Assembly (NCBI GenBank): GCA_038250835.1
Contig: JBBSBY010000036.1
Coordinates: forward strand, 1 to 33,638
Direction: 5' to 3'
DNA: 33,638 nucleotides
Source of the DNA: JBBSBY01 sp038250835
GTDB taxonomy: Bacteria; Desulfobacterota; Desulfomonilia; Desulfomonilales; Desulfomonilaceae
A program made the position numbers and the translations under genes. The notes under the pieces are model-generated. The model was not told the origin of the DNA. It did no database searches and saw only the letters and a list, made by a program, of their open reading frames with translations. Position 1 is the stretch's first letter, and the number at the start of each line of letters is the position of its first letter. Shown piece by piece: positions 9,276-18,018 of this stretch.

Positions 9276-9752
9276 TTAATATCCCATTGGTCCGTGACCA
9301 AGCATGGCATTCCTCGGAGGCTTGCATTTGACAATGGGCTGAGGTCCGCAATTAGGCGGCGGTCCACACATGGGCATGCATCCCGGAGGAGGACACATGG
9401 GCGGCATGCAATCCTGCTGAGAAGCAAAACAGCTACCGATGAGCTTGAACGGCAAAGCCACAACTGAAAACAGAGCTGTGAGCGGATTAAAGCCGCTGCT
9501 CATGCTCGGTCCACACGCAGGCGGAGGACATGGAGGAGGACAGCTTGGTACACATCCGCTGGGAGCAGGTCCCATTACAGGTCCCGGCATCCCCATGCCA
9601 GGCATAGGTCCGGGTCCGGGAAACGGAGCCGCATAGGTCACCTTAGGCGGACATCCAGTTGGGGCGCAATAGCCGGCGTTTGAAACATCGGGATTGATCA
9701 TGGCCACGAAGACGGCCGTGAATACGACGATTTTGATAATTCGCGTAACCAT
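9276..9752 (-). CDS. Secreted Pro/Gly/Cys-rich small protein of unknown function
   Basis: I do not recognise this family. The 158-residue product begins MVTRIIKIVVFTAVFVAM and has a clear Sec signal peptide, probably cut after VSNA near residue 27. The mature part holds 13 cysteines, mostly in CPPPC-, MCPPPGC- and GC-type Pro/Gly repeats. Two such tracts flank a hydrophobic helix (FNPLTALFSVVALPFKLIG). The frame is open upstream to a TTG at 9785, but AGGAG sits seven bases before the ATG at 9752, which also gives a proper signal peptide. The gene stands alone with its own terminator. The composition suggests a disulfide- or metal-bearing envelope or surface protein; that is inference. Low complexity may draw false homology hits. 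Confidence 0.75.
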   Translation of the reverse strand: MVTRIIKIVVFTAVFVAMINPDVSNAGYCAPTGCPPKVTYAAPFPGPGPMPGMGMPGPVMGPAPSGCVPSCPPPCPPPACGPSMSSGFNPLTALFSVVALPFKLIGSCFASQQDCMPPMCPPPGCMPMCGPPPNCGPQPIVKCKPPRNAMLGHGPMGY

Positions 9753-10151
9753 ACCCAAGCTCCTTTGGTAAATTAGATTAGACAAACTAAATTGTTGTGC
9801 GATTTGTTAAATGCACAATATCAAATGAGCTCTTTTACGTCAACCCAAAATCGACCATTTTTAGCTGGTTACATTAAATAAATGATGCTTTTTATTATCA
9901 CTTTTTCCTTTAACCGAAGGAATACCTTGAGAGCGTTTGACGTTTATAAAATTGATTTCAAAATATTACGTCTAAATAATAAAGTAAATTGTTAGATATT
10001 TTTTGAAGTTCGTTCTTGGCGTTTTCGAACTGTTAAAGCGAGAGCATGGCTTGTCTTCAACTTATGATGTAGTTTTAGGTATTTATGACATTCAATTCAA
10101 CCGTAATTCCGCTTACGTCTTCCACGGAATCTTAATGAAAATATTAATAAA
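9753..10151. other. Intergenic region upstream of mnmG
   Basis: Nearly 400 bp of AT-rich sequence between divergent genes. TTGACG near 9937 followed 17 bases later by AAAATA is a possible weak plus-strand promoter for mnmG. I see no coding frame or structured RNA that I can support. Confidence 0.4.
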
Positions 10152-12002
10152 ATGACTGAACCTACTGTTATTCTTATTGGAGCTGGGCATGCTGGTTGTG
10201 AAGCCGCTCTTGCGTGCGCGCGACGCGGTCTGTCTACCTGGATTTATACACTAAACGCCGATACTATTGGTTTCATGCCCTGCAATCCATCCATAGGGGG
10301 GCTGGGGAAAGGCCATTTGGTCAAAGAAATTGCAGCCCTGGGTGGGGAGATGGGCAGAGCGGCGGATAAAGCATGCATTCAATACAAGCTCCTCGGCTCC
10401 AGCAAGGGCCCTGCAGTCCAGGGATCGCGAATGCAATGCGACCGTATGCTTTATTCCATGGCAATGAAATCCGCTTTGGAAAAAGAATCAAACATTCTTA
10501 TTCGAGAAAGTATGATTGACGGCTTGCTGCTCCACAAAGGCGCCTGCATGGGAGTTATTGAACGCTCCGGGCATGAAGTTCGGGCTTCCGCCGTCATAAT
10601 AGCGTCAGGGACATTTTTAGATGGAATGATCCACATTGGGGCCACGGCATACGGCGCGGGTAGAAGTGGAGAGTTTCCGTCAGTAAATTTAGCAGTCCAA
10701 TTGCGGCAATTAGGATTCCCATGCGGACGCTTTAAAACAGGAACCCCACCTAGACTTAAAGGCGAGACGGTGAATTATTCAGTCTTAATCGAGGATCCCG
10801 GAGATAAGAAAATCAGACCGTTTGCATTGGAATCAAGGGTTTACGCAAATCTCCACAAAGCATGTTTTCGGACCTATACTTCTGAGGCTACTCACCGGTT
10901 AGTGCGGGAAAATCTCACCAAGTCATCCCTTTATTCCGGCGCAATAAAGGGTTCGCCTGCCCGTTATTGTCCTTCGCTCGAAGACAAGATTGCCCGGTTC
11001 CCTGAGCGTGAACGCCATCCTGTTGTTGTGGAACCCGAGGGTATTCATACATCAGAAGTTTATCTGAAGGGACTGGGCAACTCCCTGCCGCCGGAACTGC
11101 AAATCAGGCTTGTGCGATCGATTCCTGGGCTCGAAAGCGCCGAAATAACGCGTCAGGCTTACGCAATCGAGTATGAATATATAAATCCGATCTGTCTGCG
11201 ACCGACTCTGGAAACTAAGCTCGTATCCAACTTATATTTTGCCGGGCAAATCAACGGCACCTCAGGATACGAAGAAGCCGCGGGGCAAGGATTGTGGGCC
11301 GGCATCAATGCGACCAACAAAATACTCGGACTTCCCGAATTCATTTTGGATCGTTCTGAAGCTTACATGGCGGTGATGATTGACGATCTTGTTCTCAGGG
11401 GAGTTGATGAGCCATATCGGATGTTTACCTCTCGGTCAGAATACAGGCTCTTGTTGAGGGAGGACAACGCAACGGATCGTCTGGCCCATAGGGGTCGTGA
11501 ATTGGGTCTCTTGGACGAAGACACATACCGCGAAATTGACGACAGAGCAGTCAGTGTCCGGAAAGTTCTCGTTGGTCTGAATTCAATGCGAGTTAAACCT
11601 GTTAAGACTGTGAACGATCTTGTAACGACAAAGGGCGGCTCTACTTTGCATGAAACGGTTTCGGGACTGAAATTTCTTAAAAGGCCGGAGATAACTATAG
11701 AAGATTTAAGATCATTGGGAATGATCCCTCAGGACATGGACCCTGAAGACGCCAAAAAAATTGAGGTTGAGGTCAAGTACGAAGGCTACATTGATAGGCA
11801 AAACAAGGAAGCGGCTCAGCAGAAAAAATTGGAGACGATTTCACTACCTGCCAACATGAACTATGATTCGATTCCCGGCCTTTCGAGTGAGCTTCGTGAA
11901 AAACTTAGATCGGTTCGGCCTATAAGCATAGGTAATGTCAGCCGGATTTCCGGAATAACTCCTGCGGCAATCACAGCCATCATGGTGGCCGTAAAAAAAT
12001 AG
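10152..12002 (+). CDS. mnmG: tRNA U34 5-carboxymethylaminomethyl modification enzyme MnmG (GidA)
   Basis: FAD enzyme that, with MnmE, installs the cmnm5 group on wobble U34 of certain tRNAs. The 616-residue length is normal. The FAD dinucleotide motif GAGHAG lies at residues 10-15. NPSIGGLGKGHLVKEI lies near 46-61, followed by the GSSKGPAVQGSR-type segment. GRFKTGTPPR lies near 196, and GQINGTSGYEEAAGQG, the GidA signature, near 365. The C-terminal helical domain includes EYRLLLREDNAD-type sequence. No clear Shine-Dalgarno precedes the ATG, but the family N-terminus fits this start. mnmE is not in the window. Converges on the operon at 12048-17299. Confidence 0.97.
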   Translation: MTEPTVILIGAGHAGCEAALACARRGLSTWIYTLNADTIGFMPCNPSIGGLGKGHLVKEIAALGGEMGRAADKACIQYKLLGSSKGPAVQGSRMQCDRMLYSMAMKSALEKESNILIRESMIDGLLLHKGACMGVIERSGHEVRASAVIIASGTFLDGMIHIGATAYGAGRSGEFPSVNLAVQLRQLGFPCGRFKTGTPPRLKGETVNYSVLIEDPGDKKIRPFALESRVYANLHKACFRTYTSEATHRLVRENLTKSSLYSGAIKGSPARYCPSLEDKIARFPERERHPVVVEPEGIHTSEVYLKGLGNSLPPELQIRLVRSIPGLESAEITRQAYAIEYEYINPICLRPTLETKLVSNLYFAGQINGTSGYEEAAGQGLWAGINATNKILGLPEFILDRSEAYMAVMIDDLVLRGVDEPYRMFTSRSEYRLLLREDNATDRLAHRGRELGLLDEDTYREIDDRAVSVRKVLVGLNSMRVKPVKTVNDLVTTKGGSTLHETVSGLKFLKRPEITIEDLRSLGMIPQDMDPEDAKKIEVEVKYEGYIDRQNKEAAQQKKLETISLPANMNYDSIPGLSSELREKLRSVRPISIGNVSRISGITPAAITAIMVAVKK

Positions 12003-12047
12003 TTTCAACTCGCCGGGGACTATAGCGCTTCAAAGGCCACAGTCGCT

Positions 12048-14714
12048 CTAATACTGTATCTGCCGTAGTTTCATCGTAAAGAATTTGCAAAGGTTTATGC
12101 CAATCTGCGGGTAAATTCTCATGATCTCTTGAAATTGGGAATGTCGCAGAACGTAAACCTCAGTTAATTCAGCGGCTACACAGGTGGCGTTTGGCGCCAT
12201 CCGGGTGAACAAACTTAATTCCCCCAAAAAGGCGCCCTCCCCTATAGTGGCCTTTTCACGCTCATCAGGAGCGCCATAGTTATCAAATATCGTCACTTTG
12301 CCGCTTACAATCATATAGATCGACGAATTATCCTCGCCTTCTTTGATCATAACCGAGCCGGGCTGGAATGTCTCGACGTTTATAACCGACGCTATGGCGT
12401 GTAGTTCCCGCACGCCCATACCCTCGAAGATGCTGAAGGTCTTGAGTTTGTTAATTTTCACGATTATATCCGGCATAGGAATATCTGCTCCCTCGGTGAT
12501 CTGTTTCAGAGCATATTCGGCTATGTCTCTGATATCTGGAGATTCGTCGGTTAGGCATGATTCTACGATAGGAACATAAGCGTCACCCAATCGCTGATCA
12601 CCTATTACATACAAAGCGAGCAAACGCGTTAAAAAATCTTCGGAATCAACAAGAAATGTTAATAACCGCTCCGTTGACTCATTCCTGATCAGCGGAAGCA
12701 GACGCCTTCCTCTCTCAATCTTTTCCATAATGGGAATATCTTCGATTAACGGAATAAGGAACGGTGTAACTTCCTTTTCAATGGAATTTTCGATTAACTC
12801 GATAGCTATAGAGGCCGTCTCCGATTTCAAAGCTTGGTACATCAGCCGCATGTCGGCATGGTAAACCCACAAACCATAAAAAATTAGGCTCAAAATTTCT
12901 TCGTTTTGCTCCATCAGATGCCGGCGGAGCATGTCAACGCTCATGGCGCCGTTCATGGACTCAAGATAGCGATATACTATTAAATTACCGTAAGCCAAGG
13001 TAAGCTCTTGCCCTAAGAATGGAACAATTTCAAAGTCTTTGACTCCGGATAATCGAATAACTTCCAGAATGCTCTGCTTTTCTCTCAAATGCGCTTCAAT
13101 GAGTGAGACTTCCAGGAACGGCAATATTTTTTCACCATACGCAGTTAACGATTCGATGGCGGCTTTACGAACTTCATCATCTCTATCGCCTAACAATTTG
13201 ATCAATTTGCCGACGGCTCGTATATCTTTGGAATGCACAAATGATCCTGCCGCTTCAGCTCTGGTTGAATTGTTGTTGTCATTTAGTAAATTTAAGGCAA
13301 TATCCGGATCAATCTTGGATTGTGTTTCGGGAATCGGATAATCAAGCTCATCTTGAGCCCTAGTTTCTATATCCATTTGCCCGATTTCCATAGCTGCGCC
13401 GACGCTGTCGTACGCTCGCACTGATTCGATTTGTTCGAAATCGATCTGCTTTTCCGCAATAACTTGCTTTAGTATTCTTGTGTAATGCTTTCTGAAAAAG
13501 GCAGTTTCCAGAACCCAATAGATTGCAAACCCAAGAGCAATAAAAGAAAACTGCTTGACCGTCAAAACCGGTTTGAAAAAAATCATTATCAGTGACCCGG
13601 AAAGCATGCCCACTTTGAGCACCGTCCCCCGTATAAATGTGCGGCTCCAAACAAGTAGGTCGGCTGGGATCACGCTGTACAGTATTTTATTTACCGGGCC
13701 GGCTATCGCTCTTTGAATGAGAATAGTGGAAAACTGCCCGTAGGCCGCAAAATAGATATTGAACCAAAAACTCAAGCCCGCAAACAACACGCTGAAGTTT
13801 AGCGGCTGAATAAGAGACGAATTCGTGATTCCGAAGGAGGTGTAAAGTCGCCCCACGAAAAATAGTAAAATAAAGGTTATGAAGGTTGTAGTCCCTCGAA
13901 AGATGCTTAAAAAAGAGATCAGCCCCTGTTCGGAGGTAAATGTGTGGTTTGCTATTACGCTGAATTGATAAAAGAAGATCGGTAGTAGAATATTGGGAAT
14001 TAGTCCGGTGATTACCAGATAACGAATGATGGGATACTGCTTTATCAAAGCAGGCGTTTCTCTAAGGCTGACCTTGCGACCTTGATTCCTTTCTCCACCA
14101 ACCTTGGGAAGCTGTTCTCGAACCATACCAGGACCAGTCTTGAACATGTAGATGGATACAAGCATGCAGACGATTCCGAACAGAATCAGCGAGGAGTCTT
14201 CTCCGAAAATTCTCGTGAAGGGGGCTGTTGAAAAACTGCCTAAAGTAGTCCCCAATACCTGGCCGGCGGTAATCAGCGGAAAAAGCCTCTTGCCTTGTCT
14301 TGGATCGAACAAATCCCCTGCGATATTCCAGAGATATACGAGAAGAATGGAATCCAACAGATACAATAATTGATACAGAATGGGATAAACAATTTTGAAA
14401 CCAAAGTCGATCATCACGAATAGCGCAACAACGGCTACAGCGTATATCCCCAGACTCCAGGAAAGTAGGTAATGATCGGGATACTTGCGGCCGAGCCTGT
14501 CAATCACCGCCATGACAACAAAGGTCAGCAGGGCATTAATTACGAGCATGTATGGAATGTAACTTGGTCCGTAACGTTTTATAAATGCGGTGTCGACGTA
14601 GTTGCGGAATATGGCGGTCACGAAAAATATGACAAAAAATAGCAGGGTAATCCAGACGAATGTAGAGGATTCGTGGGTATAAACTTTCAGGCGTTTTTCT
14701 AGAAAGTTACTCAT
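12048..14714 (-). CDS. ADP/ATP-translocase-like membrane protein fused to HEAT repeats and a cyclic-nucleotide-binding-like domain
   Basis: An 888-residue three-part protein. Residues 1-420 form about twelve membrane segments resembling the nucleotide translocase (NTT/Tlc-type MFS) family. Residues about 455-745 are HEAT/PBS-lyase-type repeats (RAEAAGSFV, RDDEVRKAAIESL, ESPDIRDIAEYAL). Residues about 757-888 form a cNMP-binding (CNB) beta-roll with GEGAFLGELSLF. The usual Pro-Arg-x-Ala-Thr phosphate contact reads A-P-N-A-T at 840-844, so the ligand-binding Arg is absent and classical cAMP binding is doubtful. It is last of five tightly packed minus-strand genes; the ATG is 8 bp after the previous stop. 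Transport substrate is unknown. The architecture is clear; nucleotide transport is only an inference from fold. Confidence 0.8.
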   Translation of the reverse strand: MSNFLEKRLKVYTHESSTFVWITLLFFVIFFVTAIFRNYVDTAFIKRYGPSYIPYMLVINALLTFVVMAVIDRLGRKYPDHYLLSWSLGIYAVAVVALFVMIDFGFKIVYPILYQLLYLLDSILLVYLWNIAGDLFDPRQGKRLFPLITAGQVLGTTLGSFSTAPFTRIFGEDSSLILFGIVCMLVSIYMFKTGPGMVREQLPKVGGERNQGRKVSLRETPALIKQYPIIRYLVITGLIPNILLPIFFYQFSVIANHTFTSEQGLISFLSIFRGTTTFITFILLFFVGRLYTSFGITNSSLIQPLNFSVLFAGLSFWFNIYFAAYGQFSTILIQRAIAGPVNKILYSVIPADLLVWSRTFIRGTVLKVGMLSGSLIMIFFKPVLTVKQFSFIALGFAIYWVLETAFFRKHYTRILKQVIAEKQIDFEQIESVRAYDSVGAAMEIGQMDIETRAQDELDYPIPETQSKIDPDIALNLLNDNNNSTRAEAAGSFVHSKDIRAVGKLIKLLGDRDDEVRKAAIESLTAYGEKILPFLEVSLIEAHLREKQSILEVIRLSGVKDFEIVPFLGQELTLAYGNLIVYRYLESMNGAMSVDMLRRHLMEQNEEILSLIFYGLWVYHADMRLMYQALKSETASIAIELIENSIEKEVTPFLIPLIEDIPIMEKIERGRRLLPLIRNESTERLLTFLVDSEDFLTRLLALYVIGDQRLGDAYVPIVESCLTDESPDIRDIAEYALKQITEGADIPMPDIIVKINKLKTFSIFEGMGVRELHAIASVINVETFQPGSVMIKEGEDNSSIYMIVSGKVTIFDNYGAPDEREKATIGEGAFLGELSLFTRMAPNATCVAAELTEVYVLRHSQFQEIMRIYPQIGINLCKFFTMKLRQIQY

Positions 14715-14722
14715 CTCTTATT

Positions 14723-15286
14723 TTATTTTACGCTGTTCATTAGTTTGGACTTTATTCTCGCGGCTTCCGGTGATTTTTTATCAGGCTTCACAATTTTACC
14801 CAATTCGTCGAAAATCAATAAGTTGTTTCCCCAGGCATGCATAGCGTAAGCCTTAAATGTCTCACGAGCCGCGTTTTTGTCCCACTCAGGTTCCACCTGC
14901 AAAATTACGTCCTTTTCCACTTTTAATCCATTTTCATCGGAATACGGTCCTTTTACGGGTCCAACCGAGTAGTACCTACCTTTGAGATTATAAAAGCGCT
15001 TCTCCGCCGACTCAGCGGTATTGATGGTTTCCCTCACCGTGTCGTCCATTTGGGCGACTTTGTTTGGAACGAATAAACCAAAAGCGAATTGATAAAGAAT
15101 GTATGCAACAAGAAAATTCAAAAAGCAGGTTACGACTACGATTCGTCTCAATTTTTCCCGCCGCATCTTTACTCCTTTGGATACAATGTAAATCCAAACA
15201 GCGTATAAACTTGGCGCGAAAACAATTATTAATAAACATAAATAGACCAAAACTATAATCGTTACACCTAAAATATTTTTCAGCAT
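14723..15286 (-). CDS. Two-TM membrane protein with a pilin-like C-terminal domain, unknown function
   Basis: 187 residues that I cannot assign to a named family. There are two hydrophobic helices (about residues 4-34 and 47-72) joined by a short basic loop (KGVKMRREKLRR). A soluble domain follows with ESAEKRFYNLKGRYY, GLKVEKDVILQVEP, FKAYAMHAWGN and FDELGKIVK. This order of a helix end, an aromatic 'GxYY' turn, beta-strands and an acidic-plus-Gly hairpin resembles the globular head of type IV pilins, but there is no class III signal peptide. The start is five bases after the upstream stop with no good Shine-Dalgarno, so coupling is likely. The pilin resemblance is my inference from pattern only. 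Confidence 0.65.
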   Translation of the reverse strand: MLKNILGVTIIVLVYLCLLIIVFAPSLYAVWIYIVSKGVKMRREKLRRIVVVTCFLNFLVAYILYQFAFGLFVPNKVAQMDDTVRETINTAESAEKRFYNLKGRYYSVGPVKGPYSDENGLKVEKDVILQVEPEWDKNAARETFKAYAMHAWGNNLLIFDELGKIVKPDKKSPEAARIKSKLMNSVK

Positions 15287-15291
15287 AGTAA

Positions 15292-16050
15292 TTAATCTAT
15301 ATCATCAATAAAGTAGGTATCTTGCTGGATTTCTTTTTTTCGTCGGAGGGCGCCGGCTTCACTTAACACCAATGGAGATAGATCGGAACGCGAGCCGACT
15401 TCCACCAAATCTTCGAGAGCCATGAAGGTCAACAACCTTAGCGCAGTCAATACTGGAGTGTGTGGATTCATTATGAGCGCTTTTTTTATTCGGTGTCGCC
15501 CAATCCACTTGCGATTAATATAAATTTCCAGCAACACTTTAGGAGACGTGGGTCTTGTAGACGCGATTCGGATGACGTCAGACTCCGTCAACCTTGGATT
15601 GTCCAGAAGTATTCGGATCACCCTAAAATCTTGATCTCTTGCGATGCGCTGAAGTAATTTAAAATCCGGTTTTCTTGCCTGCGACTTTCGTATCCCAAGC
15701 GGCATTTCTCTTGATGAGCCGTCAAGAAGTGGTTGATGCGGATAAACATGGTTGTTGGCGCCGGGTAAATCCAAGAAGACTATGAGCACATCGTGATATT
15801 CCACTTCGCGAGCTATGGAAATGAGCCGGTTTAATCTTTCCTTTTCAATATTTTCTCTCAAGACCGAGCCGGATATTAGAGCATTGTACAAATCGATGAA
15901 ATTGGATGATCCGCCGGCCGCTCCATCGCAAATCGCTTTGATGATACTCACGATTTCTTCGTCTTCAAGTGTATTTAATCGCTCGACGAGGGCGTAACCA
16001 CGCTGACGGACATCCTGAATGCCGCACAAGTTTTGAACGAAGTCAAACAA
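15292..16050 (-). CDS. Helical-repeat (LRV/HEAT/DUF2336-like) protein, unknown function
   Basis: 252 residues, soluble, no signal peptide. The C-terminal half repeats a helical unit of about 22-24 residues (RIARDQDFRVIRILLDNPRL, then IRIASTRPTSPKVLLEIY, then KKALIMNPHTPVLTALRLL). This is like leucine-rich-variant or DUF2336 arrays, where 'N-P-x-T' style turns recur. The start is TTG at 16050 with GGAG five bases upstream; no ATG lies near the N-terminus. It sits 14 bp after the ChaN-like gene and 5 bp before the two-TM gene, in the middle of the five-gene operon. It may be a cytoplasmic scaffold for the membrane proteins beside it; that is inference. Confidence 0.65.
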   Translation of the reverse strand: MFDFVQNLCGIQDVRQRGYALVERLNTLEDEEIVSIIKAICDGAAGGSSNFIDLYNALISGSVLRENIEKERLNRLISIAREVEYHDVLIVFLDLPGANNHVYPHQPLLDGSSREMPLGIRKSQARKPDFKLLQRIARDQDFRVIRILLDNPRLTESDVIRIASTRPTSPKVLLEIYINRKWIGRHRIKKALIMNPHTPVLTALRLLTFMALEDLVEVGSRSDLSPLVLSEAGALRRKKEIQQDTYFIDDID

Positions 16051-16064
16051 ATGCGCTCCGAAGA

Positions 16065-17015
16065 TTATTGGTTCGACCTTACTATCACGCTTTTTTGAGT
16101 CACGGGGATTAATTGCAGGTAATCGCCGATTGGTCTTTTGATGAACTTCAAATCCTCGTGACTAATATGAATAGGTATGGACTGATTTTTTTCTTCCTCG
16201 GAAAGAACCAATTCTCCGCTCTCGGAAGCCACAACAATTCTCTGTCTGTAGTTGTTTAGTTTTTCAACACGTTCGGGAATGCCGAAGCCGTAATTTAGGT
16301 GGCCCGTCCCAGCTACAACTAGCATTACACGATCGGAGCCCGCTTCTGAATCCATGAAATCGTTTATTGATTTGGCCATTATGTAATCTCGCAGCGCCTG
16401 GGCCGCCACTATATTATCTAATACGCTATGTTGAAAAGCCTTATGCACCTTGAGTCTCAAGCGCAGCAGCTTGTCATATGCAGGATTCACATTTTTGAAA
16501 TCCGGAGGAATCATAGCCTTTTCCGAATCGCTCAATTGTTCTGTGCCATGCGCGGCAACCATTTTGACAAGCTTGTCCGGAGCGTTTAAAGCCACAATCG
16601 GCATTCCCAACTTTCTCGCGACGATCAGAGTTAATTCGTAGTCGCGCAAGTTAGTCCATGAGCCTTTACCGAGGAGCCGGATCAGTTCACCTATATCGGA
16701 ATCGCCTTCTTGCCATCGATCTAAAGCCTCCTGCTGATCAATGGAAAACATTTCCATTCCAAGGGCGGCTTTTACATTTCGGGAAGCAAGATCCAGCAGT
16801 ATTTCCGTTTGAAGCTGATGATGTCTGGGTATGGTATGTATCTCGCCGAGGTAAATTATCTTCGACTCCGCTAAATCGTCCATCATGGTTTCAAAAGTAA
16901 CCTGTTCTCCCATGTATAAGTCGACTATCATTGGTTCCTTCGGAGTCTGGGCCCATGAGCAGACCGCCATTCCCATAACTAATGTTGATATCGCCAACAA
17001 TATTCTAATGATCAA
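16065..17015 (-). CDS. ChaN-like (haem-binding uptake, DUF399/TIKI fold) exported protein
   Basis: 316 residues. An N-terminal signal peptide (MIIRILLAISTLVMGMAVC) is probably cut by type I peptidase after SWA at residue 23; there is no good lipobox. The ChaN/TIKI motifs are in order: YLGEIHTIPRHHQLQ with Glu59, His61 and His66-67; GMEMF at 87-91; and AGTGHLNYGFGIPERV with His240. In this superfamily such residues bind haem or metal. The start codon is TTG at 17015, overlapping the stop of acyP as TTGA, with AGAGGT five bases upstream; no earlier ATG gives a signal peptide. It is the second gene of the five-gene operon. Family is clear; the ligand is not. Confidence 0.82.
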   Translation of the reverse strand: MIIRILLAISTLVMGMAVCSWAQTPKEPMIVDLYMGEQVTFETMMDDLAESKIIYLGEIHTIPRHHQLQTEILLDLASRNVKAALGMEMFSIDQQEALDRWQEGDSDIGELIRLLGKGSWTNLRDYELTLIVARKLGMPIVALNAPDKLVKMVAAHGTEQLSDSEKAMIPPDFKNVNPAYDKLLRLRLKVHKAFQHSVLDNIVAAQALRDYIMAKSINDFMDSEAGSDRVMLVVAGTGHLNYGFGIPERVEKLNNYRQRIVVASESGELVLSEEEKNQSIPIHISHEDLKFIKRPIGDYLQLIPVTQKSVIVRSNQ

Positions 17016-17299
17016 TAGTCACCTCTGAAATGTGCTATGTCGAAATCAGTAAATTCGCCGGTTACAGGTTCTTCATATATTTTGACTCTATCCACACGAG
17101 CGTACGGAGGGCCATTCTTGATCCATTCTAAAACCGACTTAACTTCGTCCCCGGGACCCTCAATCACTGCTTCAACCTTTCCGTCAGGCAGATTTCTCAC
17201 CCATCCGTTTACACCGGCGCTTCTGGCGGTGGATCTGGTATAAGCTCGAAAAGCGACCCCCTGCACCAGCCCTGAAACTATAACTCTTCTACGAATCAT
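17012..17299 (-). CDS. acyP: Acylphosphatase
   Basis: Hydrolyses acyl phosphates such as carbamoyl- or acetyl-phosphate. The 95-residue product has the diagnostic GLVQGVAFRAYTRSTA (catalytic Arg18) and GWVRNLPDGKVEA (catalytic Asn36), and the usual length. It starts at ATG with GAGG a few bases upstream. It opens the five-gene operon, and its TGA overlaps the TTG of the ChaN-like gene. The functional link to the downstream membrane genes is unknown. Confidence 0.95.
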   Translation of the reverse strand: MIRRRVIVSGLVQGVAFRAYTRSTARSAGVNGWVRNLPDGKVEAVIEGPGDEVKSVLEWIKNGPPYARVDRVKIYEEPVTGEFTDFDIAHFRGDY

Positions 17300-17568
17300 G
17301 TCATCCTCGAATTGCTGATGGGCGGAACGGGCCCTCGATCAATATGCCGACTTTCTCCTCGGAGTTATGGGCTATGGAAAGGATATCCATAAAATACAAA
17401 TGCATATATACAGCTTAACAATAGGCGATTTTCAAAGCAAGCTCTTGAAAACGGTAGATTGTCGTTGTCCTTAAACACTGGACTTTAATTGTCCTGTGTG
17501 TCAATTTTTAATCAACAGTCCTGTATCTTGAACTATTGATTCTCTATCTCACAAATGGGGGCGAGCTT

Positions 17569-18018
17569 ATGTTGATCTATTCTCGTATAAAAACCGTGGG
17601 CGTTCAACGCCAGGGCGTCGATAAAGTTGTTATAAGCGGCGTTCTTGAGGATGAACTTTATGCTATGGAATGCAACATAAGAATAGCTACGGACTCACAC
17701 CTTATTGAATCGATCAACGCACGAATGAAAAGGTTCACCACGGTCCGATGTCCCGAAGCCGCTCAGAGCTTTAAAACTATAGAGGGCAAACGAATTGACG
17801 CAGACATTCAATCCCATATCAAAAGAAACATCGGGCAAGCGGGCTGCCGTCACATGGCTTCCTTGATTTTAAACTGTCTCCGAGCTTACGCGTACGCCGA
17901 GCTGCAAAGGGAGCTACAAGAGGCGCAGGCGACAAATACCGGCCTTGACGAAAAATCTTTTGCCGTGGATTTCATTAAAGCTAAACCGGAGCTTGCTCCA
18001 TTCATGGAGAATATCTGA
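17569..18018 (+). CDS. DUF2889-like protein
   Basis: 149 residues, cytoplasmic. It resembles the DUF2889 family in the order of a strand-rich N-terminus (VVISGVLEDELYAMECNIRI), then INARMKRFTTVRCPEA and GQAGCRHMASLILNCLRAYAY with Gly92-Cys93 and His95. The function of this family is unknown. The open frame starts at a TTG at 17536, but the ATG at 17569 has a GGGGCGAG purine stretch just upstream and gives the expected N-terminus. Its TGA overlaps the ATG of the PHP gene, so the two are coupled. Family assignment is moderate. Confidence 0.7.
   Translation: MLIYSRIKTVGVQRQGVDKVVISGVLEDELYAMECNIRIATDSHLIESINARMKRFTTVRCPEAAQSFKTIEGKRIDADIQSHIKRNIGQAGCRHMASLILNCLRAYAYAELQRELQEAQATNTGLDEKSFAVDFIKAKPELAPFMENI

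Noticed and set aside
9439..9636. Gly/Pro-rich 65-codon plus-strand frame
   Set aside because: Antisense to the Pro/Cys-rich gene; its composition only mirrors that low-complexity coding sequence.
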